A stretch of 64,000 nt of DNA from Tetrahymena elliotti 4EA. Its lineage: Eukaryota > Ciliophora > Oligohymenophorea > Hymenostomatida > Tetrahymenidae. Position 1 is the stretch's first letter, and each line of letters opens with the position of its first letter. Made by a program: the position numbers and the translations under genes. The stretch lies in assembly GCA_000231825.2 (NCBI GenBank), contig JH720345.1, positions 62,001-126,000 on the forward strand, written 5' to 3'. This document shows, piece after piece, positions 50,487-64,000 of this stretch. The notes below the pieces were generated by a model. It was not told the origin of the DNA. It saw only the letters and a list, made by a program, of their open reading frames with translations, and searched no databases.

Positions 50487-52547
50487 TCAAATATTTTTTG
50501 TTTCTTCTAGGCATAGCTTTTTCATTCCAATATTTATTTCCTTGTTTTCTAAAGAATCTTGATTTAGTTAAATTTATTAAAATGATTTTATTTGCTAACT
50601 TTAGTTTTCTTATTCCATGTTTTTGATTGTTTCATCTTTTTCACGTATTTGTTGTACCAATTTTTACACCATTTGCAAAAGTGCCTAAGGATTTTATTGT
50701 TATTAATTTGCTTCTTATAGAATAGCATTTAAATGATCTTCTTATTTTTCAATTAAATTAGTTTCATCTTTCATTTTTGTCAAAGAAGAATTTACATTTA
50801 TTTATTTTTAAAATTGTTATTAACAAACTTCATTTGCATTACTTGATATCTCTTCTATTGAACTTATTTTAGAATTTTCTATTGATATTTACTAAACAAG
50901 CTCTAAATTATCTATTTTAAAATACTCCTCTTTCTATTCTTATTAACTTACTTCAGCTTTTTAATCATTAATTTGTATTTTCTCTGTTAAGCATTTAGAT
51001 TAGGTTATCTTACTGAAATGACTCTTTTAAATTTCTGTATTTTTTATAGTTAAATCTCTTTCAAAATCATTTTTAGAAGCAATATTAGACTTCAATAAAG
51101 AATCAAGGTCATTTTAACTATATTCCTATGTATTTTATGTGACTGAAGTAACTGATTTGTTATCAGCTTTGAAATCTTCTTCGTTTGTATTTTCATCAAG
51201 TATTCTATCTAAATTATTTTTTTTTAAATTTTATAAATAAATGGTACTTTTAAGGATAAAGAGCTCAATAATTAGAGATATTATTAAAAAGTCAGCACTC
51301 AAAAAAAAAAGCTGAAAACGCAATACCAATGATGTTTTATTATTTACAAATCTTACCTGATAAATTAAGAGTAAAATTTGATAGAGTTATTATCCATTTG
51401 ATTTTAATTATTAAAAATTGTAATAAAAAATTGATGAATTTGTTATTATTATTATTATTATAATTATAATAATAATACTTATATTCGCTCCAACTTTATT
51501 TTAGAGTGTAAATGAATTAATTTTTTTAAAAAATGTACCTAACATAGAGCATCCATAGTTTTGTTTATGGACAGCCTCAAGGGTTATCTCTTCTAGATTT
51601 TCTATTTCTTCTTCCCTTTCCGAAATATTTAATTTATCGTCTTCGTTTTAGTTATTTCCGAAATCAAACATCTTTTGATTTATTATATGGTTTTATTCTT
51701 CTTTCATTTATTCTTGATGGGTTGAGATTAAATCCTCATTTGTTATACGAATATCATCTGAATTATGCAATTAATCATAGTCAAAATGATATATTTATTC
51801 ACTTTAGCACCTTTCATTGTTTGTCACTCCATTATTAGCATTTTGCTTTTAGAAGCGCTTAATATTTCTTTTTTATTTCTTTTGGCACTTATCTTCAATT
51901 TATTTTTTTTTATTTGGGTTGTTAAAATGATTATTTATAGAAGACTGATATGAGCCTGAACGAGCTCTGAACTAATAATCAGTCGAATCATCACATGTAC
52001 TGGCTGAGGAATTGAATGATTACTTTCTTAGCTTATTTTTTATCTATTGAATATGGTTGTAGCTTTGGTTGTTATTGTTGTAGAAGTTGGGTTATTTGTG
52101 ATTATGATTATTATTAACATGATTATTCTTTGTAAAAAAATTAATAATAGGACCTTTTTAGTTTTGATATGGGTTGTTAAAAATTTAAAAGCTTCTACTT
52201 GGCTGTCTAGTAAAATTATTATCTTGGTAAAGTGATTCTGTATCAAATAAAGGTGTATTGGGAGTTGTATTAGAATCGACTGAGCATGTTGAGCTTTACT
52301 GCTATAAATTTAATTGAGGGAAATATTATAGTTATTCTATTTAGTTGAAATTGATAGAACGCTTGGGCTAAGATGGCTAAGACTAAGGCTAAAGATGAGC
52401 CTAATTTAGTTAAGGAGAACAAAAATTCATCAAGGGATTTTAATACTTAGAATAACTGCTGATTTGAGGAGAGTGAAAAAAAGGCTTGGATTGGGAAAAT
52501 ATTTCATAGTTATTGCTTAATGCACCAGACATGGATTCAGAAGCCAT
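50487..52547 (-). CDS. N/Q/S-rich protein with C-terminal coiled coil
   Basis: I do not recognise a family. ATG at 52547 starts an S/N/Q/P-rich low-complexity region (ASESMSGALSNNYEIFSQ, then QLNQAHLQPQSQPSQPK, an N/H-rich tract near 52050-52140). Next come a basic patch (KQKRNIKRFQKQ) and an acidic stretch (SEREEEIENLEEITLE). An intron of about 330 nt (51209-51538) joins MLG|DRILDENTNEED in phase. Exon 2 is polar and helical, ending with QMVQKLVQQIREKDETIKNM and TGA 50487. Composition suggests a scaffold or regulatory protein, but no function is claimed. The plus-strand open frames over 51765-52235 are shadows of the Asn-rich tract. Confidence 0.8.
51443..51477. repeat. ATT/AAT microsatellite in an intron
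   Basis: A run of about six ATT units followed by AAT-type units forms a 35-bp imperfect palindrome inside the intron of the N/Q-rich gene. It is a simple sequence with no evident function. Confidence 0.8.
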
Positions 52548-54724
52548 TTAGCTTGGTTATGTAAATTGATTTTGTAAAGCTTATTGATGAGTTTTGTTTG
52601 ATTTTTAGTATATCTCTTTGCTATTTGGGTAAAATTAGTATTAATCTTGCATACAGTGTATTGATTTTGATAAGCCGTCTTATTATTATATTTATTAATA
52701 TTAATACTATTCTATGATTTACTTAGTAGGGCTCCCCATATTCAAATCTAATTAATTTTTACTCATGTTTTTATTATTTTTAGGAATGTGAAGTGGACTT
52801 AGTTAATAATGTTAATAATTTATTTTTTTTTCCATACTTTGTTTTTTATCTCAATTTATTATTAAATTTTCTGATTGTTTTACAAAATTCTTCTTTCTTA
52901 TTAAGAGCCATTGCAAAGCAAGCATTTTTTTGCTTTAACTCTGTTAAACATCTAAACATCTTTCTTGCTTTATTGCATACTTGTTTTCCATTAAATCTGA
53001 ATATTTAAAAACATAAGATAATAGCAAAAAATAATAATATATAAAGATTTTCATATGAAAAATAAAATTTGCTTCCATTAATTCTTCCATTTAGTTGTTA
53101 TATCAATTGTTTAAATATCATTTTATTTTTAAAGATATAAAATATCTTTCTTTTATAATATATGTCTTTTCATAAAATTAGTATGATTATTTTTTAGCTT
53201 ATCATTTAATAAATTAGCTCTTTAACTCCACAAATAATTTTTTTAAGAAAAGGCTTACTCAAATAAATTAGTTGTATTAAATATGAGAAATAAATCGATT
53301 TAATAATCTATAAAATGTTATTTTTTAAACTCACTTTTATTGAAAAAGGCTAAATAATATATTCAATTCTAAAATAGACTAAGTTCTAAATTTAAGAATT
53401 TTTTTATTAATAATTAATATTCAACATACAAAATTAATAATCTAATCTATTTATTTTATATTTAGCATCTAATAAACTTATAATTTTCAGATCATTTTTT
53501 ATTGTATTTTTGTATTTTATTTGACTTTGCAAGACATTTAAGAATATTTAGAAATTATTATCCATTGTGAATCCAGTACGTTTACCTATATTCTCAAAAG
53601 ATAAGTTTAAATTATTTTTTAGAAGAAAAAAAAAATATTTTGTATTTCTCCTAAAACAAGATTAAAAAAATTGAGCATAGTATTTTAAGTTAAATATTAG
53701 TTTTTGAATTAATCTAAATTAAGATCTTGATAGAATTTTAAAGAAAATTTATTTCTGCTTCTTGTAAAAGTATAATTACTATTCTTTCTTTGAAATATAT
53801 TTTACTACTCTTTTCAATTTAGATTAAAATTAAAAAATGATCAAATCTAAAAAGAAGGAGAGATTATTTTTAGATCACTAAAAATCTTTCAAAAAATCTT
53901 TTTTAATTTTAGAATAGTAGTTTTAAAATTTAATTGATATTATATTATTTTGTTTTAAAAAATTATGCATTCAATAGTGATTTGAATAGATATTAATTGG
54001 AAAGTTAGATACAATAAATTAATTGGATAAGAGTTTCTATTTATAGTATTTACAGAATCTTACTTAATAATTTAATTTCCTTTAACATAGAAAATATAAA
54101 CAACTTTTAAAATGCTCGTAATTAAACATCTATTTGATTTACTACTTGAATCTGAGCTTATTTAAGTACTTGATAAAAAAAAGATATTTAAGATTGAGAT
54201 TAGATAAAAATATTTGTTTTATTAAGTTCATTCCTAACTAATAAAATGCAAATTTCTAATTCAATAAAAATATTAATTTCTCAGGTTATGTTTCTTTTTA
54301 TATATAAGTGAATCCTAAGATTCAGGCAACATATATATAACAGTTGTAATTTCTATATGAAATTTATACTTTCTTTTTAATATTGAATTTTATGGAAAAA
54401 ATAATTATCTGTTTTGATTGTATTCTTTTTTATAATATATTTTTATTTTATGGTTAATTATCCTCTTAAAAGAAATCAAATAGATAATAAATTTTGTTTC
54501 TATTTTTAATTTCTTAAAAAAACTTACTCTCTTTAATACATAAGGTGTACAAATAGACAAAAAAGCAAATAAACAGTACAAACCATTATTTATTCTTAAT
54601 ATCTAATTTTTTTTACTTTATTCTCAATCTTAAATTGTTATTTGATGATAAGATATTAAAAATAATAATTATTATTATTATTACTTAAATTTAGTTAACT
54701 AGTTTTTGATAAAAGTAAAAAAAA
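52548..54724. other. Divergent intergenic region
   Basis: 2.2 kb of AT-rich DNA between the N/Q-rich gene and the copine, containing both promoters. A short AAT/ATT run lies near 54659-54683. No gene could be supported. Confidence 0.5.
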
Positions 54725-57036
<2,312 letters not shown>

Positions 57037-57153
57037 AAGAAAAATGATTTTTGTTTAAAAAAGTTGAATTAAGTATTTGTATTCTTTTTTATTTTTAAAA
57101 AATCTTACACAATAAATTCTTTCTAATTTTATACAAATAAAGTTTATTTTATT

Positions 57154-60100
57154 TCATATTTAATTTTTTTATAAACTTATTTTATTTTATTCAGCAAAAA
57201 ATTCTACTTCAATAATATCTGGTTCTAATTTAATTTTGTTAGGACCTAGCAATAGACATATTTCATTTAATCTTTAAAACATCTTTTGAGAAAGTTAAGA
57301 AAAGCTATATGTATCATCTTAACTTCTTAAATCATAAATATCATCTTAATTGTAAACAGTTTCAGGTTAAAAGAATTATAATCTTTTACTTAGAGTCATT
57401 TTTACACTAGGCATGATGGATATTTTAAGAGATTTGTATAAATTTGATTAATTTAAACTAATTTCTATTTCAATATTATTTTCTTTAAACATACTTATAA
57501 CTCCAATAAGCACATAATGTATCATATTTTCATTATTACAGATATAAAATTCCTAGCTAATCCTATTTTATTCTTCACACCCTGTAACAATATTTTATTT
57601 TTCCACTTCTTAAAATCCACAAAATGTATTTTATTTTTTTTATGGAGTGAAATAAAGTTAACTTTCTATATTTATTTATGTTTAATTAATTACTAGATTT
57701 TGTTTATTAATAAGTATATTGTCTTTTTCATTAAGATCTTCTTCAGTATAGTTATTTGTATTTAAGTGCTATGAATTTGATCTGATTCTAGGCGATGAAA
57801 CTTATGTATCAATTGAGTTAACCTATTCATGTATTTAGTAATTTACTATTGGAGATACATTAATATGAATATTTTCTTTGATTGCCAATTCCTAGTGGTT
57901 AATTATATTACAAAAAGTATTCACTTTCTCTAAAGTTCTACATTCTTAAGAAAATGGAATATGTTATGACAATGTTCTCTTCATTAGTCTTTTATGGTTA
58001 TTTTTTTTCATGATAGTGAGATGATCAAGAGGACTATTACAAGAACTGTTTTTATTAAATTAATTTCTTTCATGATCTTGATAGTCACCAATATCAGTGT
58101 TAATATACGTATTAGAATGACTAAACATTACTTAATTGATTTCATTTAATTAGTCTAAATTATTTTAATTTGTAATATTTTTTCCTTTGTAATTTCCAAA
58201 AATGCTTTATTTATTCACAAATTAATTTTGTGAATTTATTTTTTTATCTTTGTTGATTAAACATTGTTAATTTAGATGATTGTAAATTAATCCATTTATA
58301 TTATCTTTAGATTTATGTAAAGGGCTAAAAATATTTTAGTTTGGTAGTTTAAATTAAACTAAGTCAGAGTTTGGTAGTATTTTCAGATTTGATTTTTTAA
58401 TTTACAAATAACTCATTTCATTATCTTTCTAATAGAAACTAGTAAAAAGACCTGCTGGGCTATTTGTTAAACTTATTTAAGGTTTTTGAGCCTGAAATTT
58501 TTCTTCTTCAACTTCTACCTACTTTTATCCAACAATAATAGGGATAGAACTCTCATTTTTGTATTGAATTTTAAGGATGCAAGGAAATAATTTTTAGATT
58601 TCATTCATCATACAGTTTACTGAAAAACTTTAGAATGTAATCTTCAAAGGGTCAATTTTTGTAAAAGCTCTAATGATATGTGAAATGAAAATAATTTCTT
58701 TTTTTATTTTAATTTAATCTAAGCTGATTATATCATTGATAACATTATCTATTTTTTACTTCAGCTTGTAAAAAGATAGGGAGTTTAGAATCAAATTTTA
58801 TTTTGTTTGTTTCATTTTTTAATGATAAAATGAAGTAAAAGTAATATCTTCCATTGAAATAGCAAGAAGAGGCTCTTATAGTATTAGAGGAACAATACAC
58901 ACTTTATAATATTATCTTGAATTTTATGTTTCATCGTAAAAAGATACCTCAACATATTCTTAGGCTTTGCCTTTCTTATTTTCTTAAGCGTTTGGCTATT
59001 TAACTCCTCCTATTGATAATTTTTTAGAACTTCCAAACTTTTTTAGCTTTTTACCAATATCAATTTTTGTTTAGTTACTTTAGTTAAAAATACTTGTTTT
59101 AGATGGGTTTGTTTCCATTCTAAAACTTTAAATTTTAGAAGGGGATGAATTCTCTTTAGAATTTGTATTTGTTTTGTTCAAGCTAAAAGGAATATTTGGA
59201 TTTAAAAATCCTTTATTTTCTAGGTTAAATCTTTCATACAGTAAAGCATGTTTATCAAGCAAATAATCATATAAAGTAGGTTTCTCAGTAAAAGGAAATT
59301 AATTAGGCTGCAATTTACCTTTATAAATGATATTTTCTATATGTAACTTTTTCAATATTTAGATATATTTATCATTAAAATTACATTTTTTCATTCCTTT
59401 TTTTACATTTATCTTCATAAAATCGGATTGAAACTTCTTACTTGAATCTATTTTATAAACAAATATTTTTGTATTGATTTTTTTGATCCACCATTTGTAT
59501 GTACACTCACAGTTTATTAATTTATTTAAAAATGAGCTTTTAAATATAGTAAGCAATAAATCTTTGGAATTGTAAGTGTAAAGAAATTAATTATTTGCTT
59601 TTTAAAAATTGAGTAAAGCACATATATTATCAAGGAATGATAATAGTAAGAAAATAAGGGTAGAATTTAAGTAAATATAAACTCAAAAATTTAATTAAAA
59701 TCTACCATAAAGCTATATTTAATGTGTCCTATAAACAAAGCTCTAAATCACAAAATGAGCAGGAACAGTATTTTCAACCACAATCTGCCACCTTTCAAAG
59801 TTCTTTAGAGCTAAAAAGAGGAGCCTCTCTTATTTGACATGCTAATACCTATATGCTATCAAGCATACCCCTAAAATACATAAGTAGATAATAAAGCCTA
59901 TATCAATCTGAAGTAGACTTATTGGACATGATAAGCAAATAATAATGGCTACTGATTCTATTAATATATTTTGATATTCTACAAGAATAATCATCATAAA
60001 TGACTTTAAATTTTACAAAAAACAATTAATAAACGATTTAAAAAACAAAAAATATACAGCTCCATTTATGAGTGCTTTCCAACCTTCAATCGTATCTGAT

Positions 60101-60418
60101 ATTTCTGAAATTATTTTATAAGAAGTAAATACTTAAAAAGAAAAAACAATAATGAATCTATATCTTTAAGGAAGAAAACATAATCCAAGAAAAAATCCTA
60201 TCCCAACTCCTCCTGTTATATAGACTTCACTTATGTTAAGGTCAGCAAACTAGCTAATTCCACTCCAAATAATGAATAAGATGGCAAGCATTTTAGCAAA
60301 TCTAAACTATTGAAGTAGATATTAAAAAATATTAATTTAAACTAAGAATGATAAATAAATGTCTAACAATATTTTACATTTTATTTATGTTCCATAAACT
60401 CTTTTTCAAGGACACCAT
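57154..60418 (-). CDS. Multi-pass membrane protein resembling a degenerate sensor histidine kinase
   Basis: From a tentative ATG at 60418 a short exon leads to hydrophobic helices (MLAILFIIWSG, VYITGGVGIGFFLGLCFLP, RFIIVFSFQVF, AVYFLFFKSF, SVAIIICLSC, FIIYLCILGVCLIAY), about six in all. The motif FERWQIVVENTVPAHFVI marks the start of a PAS-like cytosolic part. An intron of about 140 nt (from near 59718 to 59602) removes a TGA. The long last exon has a second PAS-like end (YKVCIVPLILQEPLLAISME), a helix pair at the DHp position (ILNSLSFYKLKQ) without a phospho-acceptor His, and ENMIHYVLIGVISMFKEN, which looks like the N-box helix of a HATPase without its Asn/Asp ligands. It ends DIIEVEFFAEQ... 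TGA 57154. Family assignment is inference from layout; kinase activity is unlikely. Confidence 0.7.
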
Positions 60419-60956
60419 TGTTGAAATACAAAAAATACTAGTTTAAATTGTTTTTCTTATAGTACTTCATCTTTATGTTTGATCTAAAAAAGTGTGATCA
60501 ATAATTGATATTTTTATTTTTTAATTAATAATTCAATCAAAAATTTTTGTGAAAATAGTGTATACAAGCAAATAGCTAGTTAAGGAAGTAGAATTATTGA
60601 TTTTAAAATATATCAATAATATTTAATGCTAATAAACAAGTAATATTCACCTTGAAAAGAATAAATAAAATTGCTCAAAAATTCACTAAATACCACAACA
60701 CAGAAATTATTTGAATCAAAACAGAAAATTCCCATCATAAAATTTCATTGTAATTGTAATCAATATTCTTCAATGTCAAAAATATTTTCTTCATAATTGA
60801 AAAAATATTCAGAATTGCCAGTATTTTCTTCATCTGGAAAAGAATAAAAAAATCAATCATGCCTATCTTCTCTAATTCTACAAAAAATTAAACTAATCTT
60901 TTTGCTTTCATTAGTCTTTATTCTAATCTTCTTGATAGATAGAAGTAATTCACTCT
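60419..60956. other. Upstream flank of the kinase-like gene
   Basis: AT-rich DNA between the tentative start at 60418 and the first recognisable unit of the repeat array. No gene seen. Confidence 0.45.
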
Positions 60957-63290
60957 TTTAAAAAATTATAAGAATTGATTTAGCAAACAACAAAGGGAAA
61001 TAAATAATTTGAATAAAATCTGAAAATAGTAAATAAAAATTAATGAATGAGCCAAACAAATATTTAATAAGCTGACCAAAATTTGTTCATAGCTTATTTA
61101 TTTTATTCATTATTTTAAAAATACATAAAATATTAAAACTCTATTTTTACCTGAGATTAAGAGTTAAAATTTAGAGATTAGAGCATTTTACTAAACCAGA
61201 TACTAATCCTTCTGCTCCAATTTTCCCAATATTATTTGAGATTTAATAAATTATAAGAATTAATTTTGAAAATAATGAGGGAAATATAAAAAATTGTATG
61301 AAGATATTCATTCAAAAACAATAATTAATATTGAAGCTCTATTTATACCAGAGATTAAGAGTTAAATTTTTGAGATTCGAGCATTTTGCGAAGCGATATC
61401 CTATTCTTTATGCCCTAATTTTGCCAATATTATTCCAACTTTTAAAAAATAATTAGAATTAATATTGAAAACAATGACTAAAGCATAAAAATTTTAATAA
61501 AATCTGAAATAATAAATAAAAATTAATGAATGAGACAAATCAATATCAAGTAAACCAACCCAAATTGGTTCAGAAAATACTCATAAATTAAAGTCTTTAT
61601 TTCTTATTTTTATTCATTCAAAAATATATTATTAATTAATATTGAAACTCATTTTTACCTGAGATTAAGAGTTAAAGTTTAGAGATTAGAGCATTTTGCT
61701 AAGCCAGATCCTAATCCTTATGCCTCAATTTCACTCATATTATTCCTACTTTTAAAAAATGATAAGAATTCACTTTCAAAACAATAAGAAAAATATAAAC
61801 ACATGTATTAAATTTAATTTTTACGAAAGTTCAAGGGTTATAGTTTAGAGTTTAGAGCATTTTACTAAGCAAGATCCTAATTCTTATGCTCCGATTTGGC
61901 CAATATTATTCTTGCTTTTAAAAAATTATAAGATTTAATATTGAAAATAATGAGTAAAAAATAAAAATTTGAATAAAGTATGTATGTAACAACAAATAAA
62001 AATTAATGAATCAGGCAAAGAAATATCAAGTAAACCAAACCAAATTATTAAGTTAGTAAATAAAAAGTATTTATTTATTTTATTGATCCATTCATTCAAC
62101 AATATATAATTAATATTGAAACTCTGTTTTTACTAAAGGCCAAGATCCAAGATTAGAGCATTTTACTAAGGCAGATCCTAAATTTTATACCCCGATTTCG
62201 CTAATATCATTCTCCCTTTTAAAAAATAATAAGAATAACTATTGAAAAGAATAAGAGAATAGAAAAAATTGTATTAAATTTGAATACAACAAATAAAGAT
62301 AAATAAATGAACCAAATTAATATCAAGTATACCAACCCAAATTGGTTCATAAATAGTTCATAAATTAAAGTCTTTGTTTATTCATTTATTTAAAAATGCA
62401 TAATTAATATTAAAACTGTATTTTTACCTGAGATTAAGAGTTAAAGTTTAGAGATTAGAGCATTTTGCTAAGGCAGATCCTAATATTTTTACCCCAAATT
62501 AGCCAATATAATTATTGCTTTTAAAAATTGTAAGTATAATTATTGAAAAGAATAAGAGAAATAGAAAAAAATTGTATTAAATTTGAATACAACAAATAAA
62601 GATAAATGAATGAATCAAATAAATATCAAGGATACTAACCCAAATTTGTTCATAAATAGCTCATAAATTAAAGTCTTTATTTATTTTATTTACTTATTCA
62701 TTGAAAAATAATAATTAATATTGAAGCTCTATTTATACCTGAGATTAAGAGTTAAAGTTTTGAGATTAGAGCATTTTACTAAGCCAGATACTAATCCTTC
62801 AGCCCCAATGTCGCCAAGATTAATTATTCCAACTTTTAAAAAATAATTAGAAAAAATATTGAAAGCTATAAGAATATAAAAATTTGGCAAATCTGAAGCA
62901 ATAAATAAAAATTAATGAATGAGCCAAACAAATATTAAGTAAACCAAATCAAATTAGTTAGTCAGTTGTTTGCAAATAAAAACTTTATTTATAATATAAC
63001 TCATTAATTTAAAAATGTATAATTAAAATTGAAACTCAATTTTTACGAAAGTTCAAGGGTCCAAAGTTTAGAGATTAGAGCATTTCGCTAAGAGAGATCC
63101 TAATTCATATGCCCTGATTTGGCCATATAAAATATCCTTCTTGTTTTTAAAAAATTATAAGAATTAATATTGAAAATAATGAGTAAAATATAAAAAATTG
63201 TATTAAATTTGAATACAAAAAATAAAAATCAATAGCTAAAGAAATATAAAATAAACCAACTTAAATTAGTGACTCAGTCAGTTGTTCTCT
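60957..63290. repeat. Tandem array of about 310-bp degenerate units, eight cores
   Basis: Each unit has a conserved core beginning TTTTTACCTGAGATTAAGAG (or the variant TTTACGAAAGTTCAAGGGT), then gagattagagcattttgcta and AGATCCTAATCCTTATGCCC. Cores start near 61146, 61342, 61652, 61820, 62130, 62422, 62731 and 63042, i.e. spacings of 196, 310, 168, 310, 292, 309 and 311. Short units lack the A/T-rich spacer that contains AAAATTAATGAATGAGCCAA and the small inverted repeat AACCAA-CCCAAA-TTGGTT. The core is distinctly less AT-rich than its surroundings and better conserved than the spacers. No consistent open frame runs through the units. The array lies between two minus-strand kinase-like paralogues and upstream of one of them. 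Confidence 0.88.
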
Positions 63291-63627
63291 TAAAAAATTA
63301 ATAAAATACAATTGTTATTTTTTTAATAATGAGTAATTGATATTGAAACACTAAAATTTAGAAATTTTAAAATGAGTAATGAGAATAAGATTTTTATAAA
63401 AAGAAATAATTAAATAGAAAGACAGGATTTAGTTAGTAAATTTGTTTATTGAGAAAGGTTTGTTAATTTATTAAAGGTTCTTTGTGAATTACAATATTTA
63501 TTTTTTTAGTTGCTTTTTGAAAGTTAATTATTATTTTGGTTTTTATGAACATTTTTTTATAATAAGAGATATTTTATTAATTTATTAGTTTGTTTGTTAG
63601 TGAATTAGTAATCCTTGATGGTATTTT
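63291..63627. other. Spacer between repeat array and last gene
   Basis: AT-rich 3' flank of the last gene; no feature seen. Confidence 0.45.
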
Positions 63628-64000
63628 TCATAGATAATTTTCCTATAAATAAAAGAATTCAACTTCAAGTTTGTTTCCATCAAATTTAAATCTTGATGGT
63701 GAGATCTAAGAAATTATAGAGTTTATATTTTCTAACAATTTATTTTTTAGTTAGTCATATTTAATACCTTTTACTCCTAGAATTTGGTTGAGTTAAACTG
63801 CTGTATTAGAGCGATTATCATAAATATTCAAGCATTTATCATATTCAAATTAAAATTTTATTGATTTATAGAACTGAGTTTATACTTAGCTTACTGTTAG
63901 GCGAATATCTTGATTGTCATAAGAGCTTGCTAAAGATACTAAAACTTATTAAATTAAGCTTTTATCATTATATATTGAGAAAGATTTAGTCATGCTTAGT
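63628..64000 (-). CDS. C-terminus of a second degenerate histidine-kinase-like protein (partial)
   Basis: The frame is open from the window edge to TGA 63628-63630, giving 123 residues. KSLIQQVLVSLASSYDN has the shape of the HATPase N-box helix (normally ...QVLINLLSNA.KF), again without the Asn ligands, followed by beta-like IRLTVSQVQTQFYKSIKF. It ends with FKFDGNKLEVEFFYLQENYL, which lines up with the end of the gene at 57154 (KLEPDIIEVEFFAEQ). The two are therefore likely tandem paralogues separated by the repeat array. The rest of the gene is outside the window. Confidence 0.7.

Noticed and set aside
51350..51480. An extra exon with a poly-Gln run inside the long intron of the N/Q-rich gene
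   Set aside because: A good donor (GTAAGA) is present near 51357, but no acceptor gives a phase compatible with both flanking exons.
52040..52246. Overlapping short open frames on both strands
   Set aside because: They are shadows of the Asn-rich tract (AAT/AAC codons) of the minus-strand gene at 50487-52547.
61545..61560. Resemblance of TAAACCAACC in the repeat units to the first ten bases of the Tetrahymena chromosome breakage sequence
   Set aside because: The last five bases do not match (CAAAT instead of TCTTT) in any unit, and breakage sequences are eliminated from macronuclear DNA.
61146..63120. Repeat cores as tRNA or 5S rRNA relics
   Set aside because: The segment AAGTTCAAGGGT hints at a pol III B box but is absent from most units, and no cloverleaf or 5S-like fold could be formed.

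Overview
The window looks like macronuclear DNA of a ciliate, most likely Tetrahymena or a close relative. It is very AT-rich, and TAA and TAG occur in frame throughout every recognisable gene while TGA is the only stop. Read with TAA/TAG as glutamine, the window resolves into large intact genes. Three tRNA genes at 4610-5153 carry anticodons CUA, CUA and UUA, the tRNAs that decode those reassigned codons. Introns are mostly 50-330 nt and AT-rich, with GTAA...TAG-like borders.

Layout, left to right. 1-894 is the 3' part of a malonyl-CoA:ACP transacylase gene (+). 1494-4134 is a multi-exon coiled-coil protein (+). 4610-5153 is the tRNA-Gln cluster (-). 5400-8501 is a long unrecognised protein with hydrophobic segments (-). 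9672-12988 holds two tandem cysteine-rich surface-type proteins (+). 13819-14721 is a PAP2/sphingomyelin-synthase-like membrane enzyme (-). 16108-28711 is a 12.6-kb gene for an IP3/ryanodine-receptor-type calcium channel (-). 30893-36147 is a cysteine-rich multi-pass membrane protein (+). 37852-38815 is a small EF-hand-like protein (-), and 39945-40234 is a tentative small gene (+). 42869-44360 is a METTL13/EEF1AKMT4-like methyltransferase (+). 44723-46231 is a secreted furin-like cysteine-rich protein (-). 47340-49467 is a second coiled-coil protein (+). 50487-52547 is an N/Q-rich protein (-). 54725-57036 is a copine (+). 57154-60418 is a membrane protein that looks like a degenerate sensor histidine kinase (-). 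About 60957-63290 is a tandem array of roughly 310-bp units with eight copies of a conserved core. From 63628 to the window edge is the C-terminus of a second degenerate histidine-kinase-like gene (-).

There is no operon organisation; each gene has its own AT-rich flanks. Several products bear on calcium and membrane signalling (IP3-receptor-like channel, copine, EF-hand-like protein) or on the cell surface (four cysteine-rich proteins), but nothing shows that they act together. The features most worth a second look are the decoding-tRNA cluster, the divergent channel pore, the pair of degenerate kinase genes flanking the repeat array, the repeat array itself and the long orphan protein. Exon borders were placed by eye from reading-frame continuity and GT/AG sites; starts are less certain than stops.
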